Source: Crossiella sp. SN42
GTDB taxonomy: Bacteria; Actinomycetota; Actinomycetes; Mycobacteriales; Pseudonocardiaceae
Direction: 5' to 3'
Assembly (NCBI RefSeq): GCF_023897065.1
Contig: NZ_JAMHIV010000042.1
Span: 1-64,000 of the forward strand
Length of the DNA stretch: 64,000 nt
The notes under the pieces were generated by a model, which saw nothing but the letters and a program-made list of their open reading frames with translations, was not told the DNA's origin and ran no database searches. The translations under genes were made by a program, and so were the position numbers. This document shows, in pieces, positions 7,945 to 15,140 of the stretch (position 1 is the first letter of the stretch; the number at the start of each line of letters is the position of its first letter).

Positions 7945-8963
7945 GCCGCGGGCGCCGCGGACACCTTGGCCATCGCCTCGTCGATGATCGCGCCGAGGCT
8001 GCGGGTGCCCCGGCCGGAGCCCCAGAGCTTGGGCACGACCTCGTGCACCTGACCGGACTGCACGGCCTTCACCTGCTTCCACACCGGGTTCGCGGCGAGC
8101 TGTTCGGACAGCTTCTTGTCAGTGGAGGCGAAGATCAAGGAGTAGACGAAGACCACGGTCGGCTGCTTCGCCAGGATCTCCTCCACGCTGTAGATGTTCG
8201 CGGTCTCCACGTTGCCGCCCTTGGCCGGGAACGGGTAGCCGAAGAGCTGGCCGAGCAGCTTGCCGTTGATCGAGTCGGCGGTGTCCACGCCGATGGAGTC
8301 GGCGCTGCCGAACATCAGCAGCACGGTCTGCTTGTTCAGGCCCTTCTGCTCGCTGGTCTCGATCGCCTGCGCGAGCTTGGTGCGGAACTTCTTCTCCGCG
8401 GCCACGGCCTGCTCGGTGCGGCCGGTGAGCGCGCCCAGGTTGCGCAGGTAGCCGACGGACTGCTCCCAGCTGCTCGGGTTGACCGTCCACAGTGGAGCGT
8501 TGAACTTCTGCACCGCGGGCCGGAGTCCGTCGTGCACACCGGAAAGTCCGATCACCAGGTCCGGCTTGAGCGCGCCGATCGCCTCGGCGTCCTCCTGGCC
8601 GAAGCTGCCGGGCACGACCGGCACCTGCTTGCCCGCCTCACCGGCCAGCTGGGGCAGGGTCAGCAGCACCGCGTTGGAGGTGCCCGCCGGTTTCAGTCCG
8701 AGTTCGGTGAGCGCGTCGTCACACAATCCGGTGAGGCAGACGATCCGCTCCGGGACCTTGGGCAGGGTCACGTTCTGTCCGGCCGGATCGGTCACGCTGA
8801 GCGAGGGCGCCAGCGGTGCGGCGTTGACCTCGACGGCCGCCCCGGTGGCCGCGGCGGGGGTCGTGGGAGCGGTTGCGGGTGGCGCCGCGGTGCACGCGGA
8901 AACTACGGCTGCCGAGGCCGTGACCAGGCTGAGCAGGCCGATCTTGGTGCGCGACGGACGCAC
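7941..8963 (-). CDS. FecB/FepB-type metallophore-binding lipoprotein
   Basis: A 340-residue periplasmic-binding protein (PF01497). It begins with a basic segment and a lipoprotein signal ending SACT, whose Cys would be lipid-modified, then an Ala/Pro/Thr-rich tether. The mature domain starts with the family phrase PERIVCLTG and includes PDLVIGLSGVHDGLRP. The GTG at 8963 was chosen because a GGAGG ribosome site lies six bases upstream and because the longer ATG frame at 9014 would run through the operator box. It is the first gene of the importer operon. In such systems this protein captures the loaded chelator on the outer face of the membrane. The ligand is unknown; the shared operator suggests it is the product of the neighbouring RiPP genes. 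Confidence 0.88.
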   Translation of the reverse strand: MRPSRTKIGLLSLVTASAAVVSACTAAPPATAPTTPAAATGAAVEVNAAPLAPSLSVTDPAGQNVTLPKVPERIVCLTGLCDDALTELGLKPAGTSNAVLLTLPQLAGEAGKQVPVVPGSFGQEDAEAIGALKPDLVIGLSGVHDGLRPAVQKFNAPLWTVNPSSWEQSVGYLRNLGALTGRTEQAVAAEKKFRTKLAQAIETSEQKGLNKQTVLLMFGSADSIGVDTADSINGKLLGQLFGYPFPAKGGNVETANIYSVEEILAKQPTVVFVYSLIFASTDKKLSEQLAANPVWKQVKAVQSGQVHEVVPKLWGSGRGTRSLGAIIDEAMAKVSAAPAA

Positions 8964-8999
8964 AGGACACCTCCGGGTGGGGATGGGACCGAAGAAGAC

Positions 9000-9014
9000 G
9001 ATAACGGTTTTCAT
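9000..9014. promoter_or_regulatory. Fur/Zur-like operator of the importer operon
   Basis: On the minus strand the sequence is ATGAAAACCGTTATC, 36 bases before the GTG of the binding-protein gene. Its central TGAAAAC-C-GTTATCG is a good dyad and resembles Zur boxes of other actinobacteria. With the box at 3897-3911 it gives the joint pattern ATGAAARYCRTTAYC. Confidence 0.5.
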
Positions 9015-9141
9015 CTTGCCTGGAGCAGGTCACCTGGAAGCCGTGGGGACCGTCACGATCGCCTAACGCCACGCATGGTGAAATCGCGCACCGCGACCGC
9101 GCTATGACCGACCGGAGGCCAAGCACGGAATGTCGCGCCGG

Positions 9142-9147
9142 TACCCT
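9142..9147 (+). promoter_or_regulatory. -10 element (TACCCT) for a leaderless wzm transcript
   Basis: TACCCT is followed by seven bases and then the GTG at 9155. No ribosome site is present, so transcription probably starts at the initiation codon. No convincing -35 element is seen. Confidence 0.45.
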
Positions 9148-9154
9148 CACTTTC

Positions 9155-10015
9155 GTGTCCAGCAGCACTGTCGAAAATCCAGCGGTGTCCACTGCCCGCG
9201 CGTACCGCAGCTGGGGCCGGGCCTTCGCAGACCTGCGCGCCGGATGGAACCAGCGTTCGCTCTGGGGCCATCTCGGCTGGCAGGACATCAAGCAGGGCTA
9301 CCGGCGCTCGGTGCTCGGTCCACTGTGGATCACCATCAGCACCGGCGTGATGGCGCTGGCGATGGGCATCCTGTTCTCGGCCATCCAGAACGCGCCGATC
9401 CAGTTCTTCCTGCCGTACGTCACCGTCGGCCTGGTCTGCTGGACGTTCATCGCGAACTGCGTGAACGAGGGCGCGAACGTCTTCATCGCCAACGAGGGCC
9501 TGATCAAGCAGCTGCCCTCGCCGCTGACCACCCACGTGTTCCGGCTGGTGTGGCGCCAGGTGCTGCTGTTCGCGCACAACTTCCTGATCTACTTCATCAT
9601 GCTGGCGATCTTCCCGCAGGACCTGAAGTGGACCGTGCTGTACGCGATCCCGGCCTTCGCGCTGATCGTGCTCAACGGCGGCTGGGTCGCACTGCTCACC
9701 GGCATCATCAGCACCCGGTTCCGGGACATCCCGCCGATCATCGGCAGTGTCGTGCTGCTGCTGTTCTACATGACCCCGATCGTGTGGGACTTCAACATCC
9801 TGGCCAACCACCAGAACCAGCTGGTCAGGGAGCGCGCCTACCTGGCCGAGTTCAACCCGTTCCTGCACTTCATCGAGATCATCCGGCGGCCGCTGCTGGG
9901 CCAGGACCAGCTCTTCCACCACTGGCTGGTCGTCGGCATCATCACCGTGGTCGGCTGGGGCGCGGCGCTCGTCATGCTGCGCAACTACCGTGCCCGCGTG
10001 TCCTACTGGGTGTAA
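9155..10015 (+). CDS. wzm: ABC-2 permease of the galactan exporter (Wzm-like, Rv3783 type)
   Basis: A 286-residue ABC-2 membrane protein with six hydrophobic helices. It corresponds to the permease half of the actinobacterial arabinogalactan-precursor exporter (Rv3783 in M. tuberculosis). The conserved N-terminal segment WQDIKQGYRRSVLGPLWIT precedes the first helix, and the C-terminal YRARVSYWV is typical of O-antigen/galactan exporters. The ATPase and GlfT1 genes follow at once, so lipid-linked galactan is probably primed and exported by neighbours. The GTG at 9155 was preferred because a TACCCT -10 element sits seven bases upstream; an in-frame ATG at 9104 would add 17 poorly conserved-looking residues. 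Confidence 0.9.
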   Translation: MSSSTVENPAVSTARAYRSWGRAFADLRAGWNQRSLWGHLGWQDIKQGYRRSVLGPLWITISTGVMALAMGILFSAIQNAPIQFFLPYVTVGLVCWTFIANCVNEGANVFIANEGLIKQLPSPLTTHVFRLVWRQVLLFAHNFLIYFIMLAIFPQDLKWTVLYAIPAFALIVLNGGWVALLTGIISTRFRDIPPIIGSVVLLLFYMTPIVWDFNILANHQNQLVRERAYLAEFNPFLHFIEIIRRPLLGQDQLFHHWLVVGIITVVGWGAALVMLRNYRARVSYWV

Positions 10016-10030
10016 GGGGGCTGAATTCCC

Positions 10031-10822
10031 ATGGTCAGCATCGAGGTACAGAACGCCTGGGTCGAGTTCCCCATCTTCGACGCCAAGACGCGCTCGCTGA
10101 AGAAGGCCGTGCTCGGCAAGGCAGGCGGCAAGATCGGCACCGAGAGCAAGGTGCCGGTGATCGAGGCGCTGCGGGATGTCTCCATCTCGCTCCAGCACGG
10201 TGACCGGGTCGCGCTGGTCGGACACAACGGCGCGGGCAAGTCCACCCTGCTGCGGCTGCTCTCCGGCATCTACGAGCCGACCAGGGGCACCTCCAGGATC
10301 ATCGGCAAGGTCGCGCCCGTGTTCGACCTCGGCGTCGGCATGGACCCGGAGATCTCCGGCTACGACAACATCATCATCCGCGGGCTGTTCCTGGGCATGA
10401 CCCGCAAGCAGATGGAAGCCCGCATCGACGACATCGCCGAGTTCAGCGAGCTGGGCAACTACCTGTCGATGCCGCTGCGGACCTACTCCACCGGTATGCG
10501 GGTGCGCCTCGCGCTCGGCGTGGTGACCTCGATCGACCCGGAGATCCTGCTGCTGGACGAGGGCATCGGCGCGGTCGACGCGGCCTTCCTGGACAAGGCG
10601 CGGGACCGGCTCAACGACCTGGTCAAGCGGTCCGGCATGCTGGTGTTCGCCTCGCACTCCGACGAGTTCCTCAAGAGCCTGTGCAGCACCGCGATCTGGG
10701 TGGACCACGGGCAGGTCAAGGCGCACGGCGCGCTGCGCGAGGTGCTGACGCAGTACAAGGGCAGGGACCCGTTCGCCAATGACGACGAGCACGCTTCGGT
10801 GGGAGCTGGTGGCACGCCATGA
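10031..10822 (+). CDS. wzt: ABC ATPase of the galactan exporter (Wzt-like, Rv3781 type)
   Basis: A 263-residue ATPase that drives export of lipid-linked galactan together with the upstream permease. It has Walker A GHNGAGKST near residue 62, the signature YSTGMRVRL in place of LSGGQ (usual for O-antigen type ATPases), Walker B ILLLDEGIGAVD and the switch His in FASHS. The long N-terminal insert before Walker A is normal for the family. There is no C-terminal carbohydrate-binding domain. It lies 15 bases after wzm and overlaps glfT1 by ATGA. Confidence 0.93.
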   Translation: MVSIEVQNAWVEFPIFDAKTRSLKKAVLGKAGGKIGTESKVPVIEALRDVSISLQHGDRVALVGHNGAGKSTLLRLLSGIYEPTRGTSRIIGKVAPVFDLGVGMDPEISGYDNIIIRGLFLGMTRKQMEARIDDIAEFSELGNYLSMPLRTYSTGMRVRLALGVVTSIDPEILLLDEGIGAVDAAFLDKARDRLNDLVKRSGMLVFASHSDEFLKSLCSTAIWVDHGQVKAHGALREVLTQYKGRDPFANDDEHASVGAGGTP

Positions 10823-11742
10823 CTGATCGGGCTGGGTCGAAGGCACCAGAGGGCAAGGTCATCGCGGTGGTGGTCACCTGCCGCAGGCGCGAACTGCTCG
10901 CGGACTCGCTGAAGGTGATCGCGGCCCAGACCCGGCAGCCGGACCACCTGGTGGTCGTGGACAACGGGCTGGACCAGCCGGCGCGGGACGTGGTCGAGGC
11001 CTGCCCGCTGCCCACCACCTACCTGCTCTCCGAGCGCAACCTCGGCGGCGCGGGCGGCTTCGCGCTGGGCATGCTGCACGCGCTGGCCATGGGCGCGGAC
11101 TGGGTGTGGCTGGGCGACGACGACGGCAGGCCTGCCGACGACACCGTGCTGGAGGTGCTGCTGGATGAGGCCAAGCGCCGCAAGCTGGCCGCGGTCAGCC
11201 CGGTCGTGGTCAACATCGAGCGCCCGGACACCCTGGCCTTCCCGCTGCGCCGCGGCCTGACCTGGAAGCGCCGCCGCGAGGAGCTGAGCACCCCGGACAG
11301 CCCGGACTTCCTGCCCGGCATCGCCTCCTTCTTCAACGGCGCGCTGTTCCGCGCCTCCACCCTGGACGTGGTGGGCGTGCCGGACTACCGGCTGTTCTTC
11401 CGCGGCGACGAGGTGGAGATCCACCGCAGGGTGGTGCGCAGCGGCCTGCGCTTCGGCACCACGCTGAGGGTGGCCTATGCGCACCCGGACGGCTCCGCGG
11501 AGTTCAAGCCGATGCTGGGCGGCCGCTTCCACGCCCAGGACCCCGGCGACCCGATCAAGCGCTACTACACCTACCGCAACCGCGGCTACCTGTTGTCCCA
11601 GCCGGGCATGCGCAAGCTGGGGCTGCTGGAGGCGATCCGCTTCGGGCTGTACTTCCTGGGCCAGAAGAAGGACCCGAAGGCGTTCGCGGAGTGGGTGAAG
11701 CTCGTGCTGCAGGGGCGCAGGGAGAAGTTCTTCCGCAAGTAG
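10819..11742 (+). CDS. glfT1: Galactofuranosyltransferase GlfT1
   Basis: A 307-residue GT-A family 2 transferase, matching GlfT1 (Rv3782), which adds the first galactofuranose residues to the rhamnosyl-GlcNAc linker on decaprenyl diphosphate. VVVTCRRRELLADSL starts the nucleotide-binding fold. NLGGAGGFALGM is a family hallmark, the metal site is GDDDGRP, and FRGDEVEIHRRV supplies the catalytic acid region. It starts by ATGA overlap with wzt and ends before a strong terminator, so wzm-wzt-glfT1 forms one transcription unit. UDP-galactofuranose would come from Glf at 28.5-29.7 kb. Confidence 0.93.
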   Translation: MTDRAGSKAPEGKVIAVVVTCRRRELLADSLKVIAAQTRQPDHLVVVDNGLDQPARDVVEACPLPTTYLLSERNLGGAGGFALGMLHALAMGADWVWLGDDDGRPADDTVLEVLLDEAKRRKLAAVSPVVVNIERPDTLAFPLRRGLTWKRRREELSTPDSPDFLPGIASFFNGALFRASTLDVVGVPDYRLFFRGDEVEIHRRVVRSGLRFGTTLRVAYAHPDGSAEFKPMLGGRFHAQDPGDPIKRYYTYRNRGYLLSQPGMRKLGLLEAIRFGLYFLGQKKDPKAFAEWVKLVLQGRREKFFRK

Positions 11743-11765
11743 ACGCTCCCAGTCCGAAGTCTCTC

Positions 11766-11797
11766 GTTCGCCCGTAGCGGATCCGCTACGGGCGAAC
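11766..11797 (+). terminator. Terminator after glfT1
   Basis: A perfect 16-bp inverted repeat with no separate loop (GTTCGCCCGTAGCGGA and its complement) lies 24 bases after the glfT1 stop codon. Only two Ts follow, so it may act in either direction. Confidence 0.75.
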
Positions 11798-11838
11798 TTG
11801 CGTTGTGGCGCAAGGGTTTTGCTGATGACCTTGGGGCC

Positions 11839-12114
11839 ATGGCACAGAAACGAGCACTCATCCTGCACATCGCCGGCGTTGGTGAGCCGGTCAGGGTCGC
11901 GCTGACCGACGAGGTGGCCGAGGACCTCGGGCCGCGGTTGCGGCGTCATCTGGAGACCGCGAGCACCCAGGTGGTGGCGACCGAGGACGGCGGGGAGTTC
12001 GTCATCAACTTCGCGCATGTGGCGACGGCGCATATCGGACCGGTGAACGCGCCGGGTGGGTTGTACGGAAAGGCGCCGGCGGCCGGGGCCAAGGAGACCG
12101 CGCTGACGCCCTGA
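11839..12114 (+). CDS. Small hypothetical protein
   Basis: A 91-residue protein that I do not recognise. It begins AQKRALILHIAGVGEPVRVAL and has a mixed, soluble-looking composition with a Gly/Ala-rich tail and no signal peptide or membrane segment. The ATG at 11839 is the first ATG after the glfT1 terminator that opens protein-like sequence; an upstream in-frame start at 11803 would lie just after the hairpin. The next gene follows 48 bases later on the same strand. Confidence 0.55.
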   Translation: MAQKRALILHIAGVGEPVRVALTDEVAEDLGPRLRRHLETASTQVVATEDGGEFVINFAHVATAHIGPVNAPGGLYGKAPAAGAKETALTP

Positions 12115-12162
12115 TCGGGTCTGTGCGTAACCGCTTCGGCGCGGAGTGTAATCTCCGGCCCG

Positions 12163-12501
12163 ATGTCCGTTCGCCGATCTCCGCACCGCCAGTTGCCCGG
12201 CCTGTTGAGCCGGGTGGCGGTGGCGCTTGCGCCGAAGGTCACCGAGGCGTTGCTCCGGGTGGACCTGCCGGAGGCCAGTGCGGAGCAGCGCGCGGCGGCC
12301 GTGGCGCACGTGCGTGGGGCGGTGCTGGGCATGCCGGATCTGCTCCGCTGCGGGGTGGCTGTGGCGGCGGTGGGCTACCTGGTGGCGCGGCGGGTGCTGG
12401 GGCCTCGGGTGGACCGGTTGAACCTGCCGGTGGTGGCCGAGTTCGTGCGGCTGACCAGGGGGCTGGGGCTGGCCGGGGCGGTTGAGCGGGAGCGCCGGTG
12501 A
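12163..12501 (+). CDS. Small hypothetical protein coupled to the GMC oxidoreductase
   Basis: A 112-residue protein of unknown family. A basic N-terminus is followed by an amphipathic stretch and one hydrophobic segment (DLLRCGVAVAAVGYLVA, about residues 59-75) that could anchor it in the membrane. The stop overlaps the GTG of the oxidoreductase gene in a GTGA junction, so the two are translated together. It may be an accessory or anchoring subunit for that enzyme; this is inferred from position only. Confidence 0.6.
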   Translation: MSVRRSPHRQLPGLLSRVAVALAPKVTEALLRVDLPEASAEQRAAAVAHVRGAVLGMPDLLRCGVAVAAVGYLVARRVLGPRVDRLNLPVVAEFVRLTRGLGLAGAVERERR

Positions 12502-13967
12502 GCCGGGTGTGGGATGCCCTGGTCATCGGGACCGGGCCGGGTGGGGCGGTCACCGCGCGGGCGCTGGCCGAGGCCGGGTTGCGGGTGCTCGCGGTCGAGG
12601 AGGGTGAGTGGACCGAGCCGGGCTCGGTGCCGCCGTTCTCGCTGGAGCAGATGCGGCGGCAGTACCGGGGTGGCGGGCTGACCGCGGCGCTGGGGCGGCC
12701 GTCGGTGGCCTACACCGAGGGGCGCGGGGTCGGCGGCGGGTCCGAGGTGAACTCGGGGCTGTACCACCGGCCGTCGGCTGACCTGCTGGCCGGCTGGTCG
12801 CGGGACTGGCGGATCGACGGGCTGGACGTGCCCGAGCTGTCCCCGCACAGCGACCTGGTGGAGAAGGAGCTCTCCGTCTCGACCCTGCCGTGGGCGCTGC
12901 CCGCCTCCTCCCAGGTGCTCGCCCGAGGGGCGGACGCGTTGGGCTGGCGGGGTTTCGAGGTGCCCAGGTGGGCGGTCTGCGAGCAGCGCGACGGGCAGCG
13001 GCGGGTGCGCAGGCAGACCATGTCGGTCACCTACTGGCCGAGGGCCATCGCGGCCGGGGCCGAGCTGCGGCAGCAGAGCAGGGTGCTGCGGCTGGAGCTG
13101 GCCGGGCCGCGTGCGGTGGCCGCGGTGGTGCAGGACTTGGCCAGCGGGCGCACCGAGCGGGTGGTCTTCGAGCACGTTTTCGTGTGCGCGGGCGCGATCC
13201 AGACGCCCGCGCTCTTGCAGCGTTCGGGGCTGCGGCGCAACATCGGCGGCAACCTGTCCGTGCACCCCACGGTGAAGGTGACCGCCGAGTTCGACGAGCC
13301 GGTCAACGACGGTGACGTGCCGGTCTACCAGGTCAAGGAGTTCGGCTCGGCGCTGTCCTTCGGCGGCTCGGCCTCCCGGCCCTCGCTGCTGGCGCTGGCG
13401 CTGAGCGAGAACTGGCCGGCCTTCGGTCCGGCGCTGACCCGCTGGGAGCGGCTGTTCGTCTACTACGCGGCGATCCAGAGCATCGGGCGCGGGCGGGTGC
13501 TGGCCGTGCCCGGCTTCACCGACCCGCTGGTCACCTACCGGCTCACCCGCGGGGACCACGAGCTGTTGCGCACCGGGCTGGCCCGGCTGATGCACCTGCT
13601 GCTGGCCGCGGGCGCCAGCGTGCTGTACCCGTCCTTCCGGGGCGCGCCGGTGGTGGCCAACCCCGCGGGCATCGCCGCCGCGACCGCGGCCATGACCCCG
13701 GCCCGCGCCAGCCTGATGACCGTGCACCTGTGCGGGACGGTGCCGATGGGCGAGGACCTCGCCCGCTGCGGCGCCGACTCCTTCGGCCGGCTGCACGGCA
13801 CGGTGAACGTGCACGTCAACGACGCCTCGCTGCTGCCGTCAGCGCCCGGCGTCAACCCTCAGGGCACCATCATGGCGGTCGCCGCGCGGAACGTGCAGCA
13901 CTTCCTCGCCGGCCGCCTCGACTCCAGAAGGCCTCTATGTCCGACCTCGTTCCACCAGCTGAGCTGA
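12498..13967 (+). CDS. GMC-family FAD-dependent oxidoreductase
   Basis: A 489-residue flavoprotein of the glucose-methanol-choline family, which oxidises alcohols such as sugars or sterols. The ADP-binding motif IGTGPGGAVTARALAEAG starts at about residue 10 and the ribose-binding Glu lies in VEEG. GRGVGGGSEVNSG is the second FAD signature. VCAGAIQTPALLQRSG is the GMC_2 signature. The C-terminal catalytic part has MTVHLCGTVPMGED and NVHVNDASLLPSAPGVNPQGTIMA. Its place among SDR epimerases and arabinosyltransferases suggests a sugar or polyprenyl-sugar substrate. It is not DprE1, which belongs to the VAO/BBE fold. The 3' end overlaps the next gene by 31 bases. Confidence 0.88.
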   Translation: MSRVWDALVIGTGPGGAVTARALAEAGLRVLAVEEGEWTEPGSVPPFSLEQMRRQYRGGGLTAALGRPSVAYTEGRGVGGGSEVNSGLYHRPSADLLAGWSRDWRIDGLDVPELSPHSDLVEKELSVSTLPWALPASSQVLARGADALGWRGFEVPRWAVCEQRDGQRRVRRQTMSVTYWPRAIAAGAELRQQSRVLRLELAGPRAVAAVVQDLASGRTERVVFEHVFVCAGAIQTPALLQRSGLRRNIGGNLSVHPTVKVTAEFDEPVNDGDVPVYQVKEFGSALSFGGSASRPSLLALALSENWPAFGPALTRWERLFVYYAAIQSIGRGRVLAVPGFTDPLVTYRLTRGDHELLRTGLARLMHLLLAAGASVLYPSFRGAPVVANPAGIAAATAAMTPARASLMTVHLCGTVPMGEDLARCGADSFGRLHGTVNVHVNDASLLPSAPGVNPQGTIMAVAARNVQHFLAGRLDSRRPLCPTSFHQLS

Positions 13968-14968
13968 CCGTGCTGACCGGGGCCAGCGGCTGGTTCGGCC
14001 GCGCCTACCTGGCCCACCTCAAGGACACCACCGACCGCCGGGTGCGGGTGCTGGTCCCCGTCGCGGCCGACGTGCCGGGCGTGCTCGACGTGCACCCCGG
14101 GGCGGCGGTGCACGTCGGGGACATCGCCGACGCGGAGGTGACCCGTCGCCTGCTCGCCGGGGCCGAGGGCGCCGACGTGGTGCACGCGGCCGGGGTGATC
14201 CACCCGCGCCGCACCAGCGAGTTCACCAGGGTCAACGTGCTCGGCACCCAGGCGCTGCTGGCCGCGGCGCGCGGCGCCGGGGTGCGCAGGCTGACGCACA
14301 TCTCCTCGAACTCGCCGTTCGGGGTGAACCCGCGCACCGACGAGGTGTTCCGGCACACCGAGCCGTACCGGCCCTACCTGGGCTACGGCGAGTCCAAGAT
14401 GCACGCCGAGATCGCGGTGCTCAGCGCCAACGGCGACGGCCTGGAGACCACCGTGGTGCGGCCGCCGTGGTTCTACGGCGAGTGGCAGCCCGCGCGGCAG
14501 AGCACCTTCTTCAGCCTGTGCAGGCACGGCCGGTTCCCACTGCTCGGCGACGGGTCGATGCGCCGCTCGATGACCTACGTGGGCAACCTGATCCAGGGTG
14601 TTGAGCTGGCCTCCCGGCACGTGAAGGCGCCCGGCAACGGCTACTGGGTGGCCGATGAGCGGCCCTACACCATGCGCGAGGTGGTGGACACCGTGCGGCG
14701 GGTGCTGCGCGAGGAGGGCTACGCGATCTCCAAGCGGCAGCTGCGTTTCCCGCTCGTGCTCGGCGAGCTGGCCGAGCGCGCGGACCGGCTGTTGCAGGGC
14801 CGTGGCCGGTACAGCCAGGAGCTGCACGTGCTCGGCGAGCTGGACAAGACCATCGCCTGCGACATCGCCACCACCACCGCCGACCTGGGCTACCGGCCCT
14901 CGGTCGCGCTGGCCGAGGGCATGCGGCGCAGCATCCGCTGGTGCCGTTCTCGCGGCATCGACCTGTAG
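13937..14968 (+). CDS. SDR-family NAD-dependent epimerase/dehydratase
   Basis: A 343-residue extended SDR. The Rossmann motif is TGASGWFGRAYL near residue 14. A Ser in HISSNS and the YxxxK pair in YGESK form the catalytic triad, and VVRPPWFYGEW is the active-site loop. RSMTYVGNLIQGVELA and the C-terminal half resemble sugar-nucleotide or 3-beta-HSD-like epimerases. The ATG lies inside the end of the oxidoreductase gene, an overlap of 31 bases, so the two are coupled. The TAG stop codon is shared with the left end of a palindromic element. The substrate is unknown; a nucleotide-sugar or polyprenyl-phospho-sugar is likely from the neighbours. Confidence 0.85.
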   Translation: MSDLVPPAELTVLTGASGWFGRAYLAHLKDTTDRRVRVLVPVAADVPGVLDVHPGAAVHVGDIADAEVTRRLLAGAEGADVVHAAGVIHPRRTSEFTRVNVLGTQALLAAARGAGVRRLTHISSNSPFGVNPRTDEVFRHTEPYRPYLGYGESKMHAEIAVLSANGDGLETTVVRPPWFYGEWQPARQSTFFSLCRHGRFPLLGDGSMRRSMTYVGNLIQGVELASRHVKAPGNGYWVADERPYTMREVVDTVRRVLREEGYAISKRQLRFPLVLGELAERADRLLQGRGRYSQELHVLGELDKTIACDIATTTADLGYRPSVALAEGMRRSIRWCRSRGIDL

Positions 14969-15129
14969 GGGCTGTGTCGGACGTGTCGCACGCGATAGCC
15001 GCGCCGAGGCGGCCCTTGGCGGCACGGCCGGACCACCCGAATACGCCCGGTATGAGGGCGGCCCGGCCGCACCGCCAAGGGCCGCCTCGATCACGACTCT
15101 CACGCGCAACACGTCCGACACAGCCCCTA
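14966..15129. mobile_element. MITE-like palindromic element of 160 bp flanked by TA
   Basis: The sequence between the two epimerase genes folds almost completely on itself. The outer arms, including the flanking TA, are 21-bp perfect inverted repeats (14966-14986 and 15109-15129, beginning TAGGGGCTGTGTCGG). A second, inner pair of 26-bp arms (15006-15031 and 15063-15088) matches at 24 positions. If the TA is a target duplication the element is 14968-15127, in keeping with IS630/Tc1-type chemistry. No transposase is present. The left TA plus one element base makes the stop codon of the upstream gene, and the ribosome site of the downstream gene starts at the right end. It could also act as a terminator or processing site. 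Confidence 0.7.
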
Positions 15130-15140
15130 GGAGAACTTCC

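Noticed and set aside
12498-13967. Idea that the flavoprotein is DprE1
   Set aside because: DprE1 has the VAO-type FAD domain. This protein has an N-terminal Rossmann GxGxxG and both GMC signatures.
14966-15129. Simple rho-independent terminator between the epimerase genes
   Set aside because: The two nested sets of long arms, 160-bp length and flanking TA are far beyond a terminator, though it may also stop transcription.
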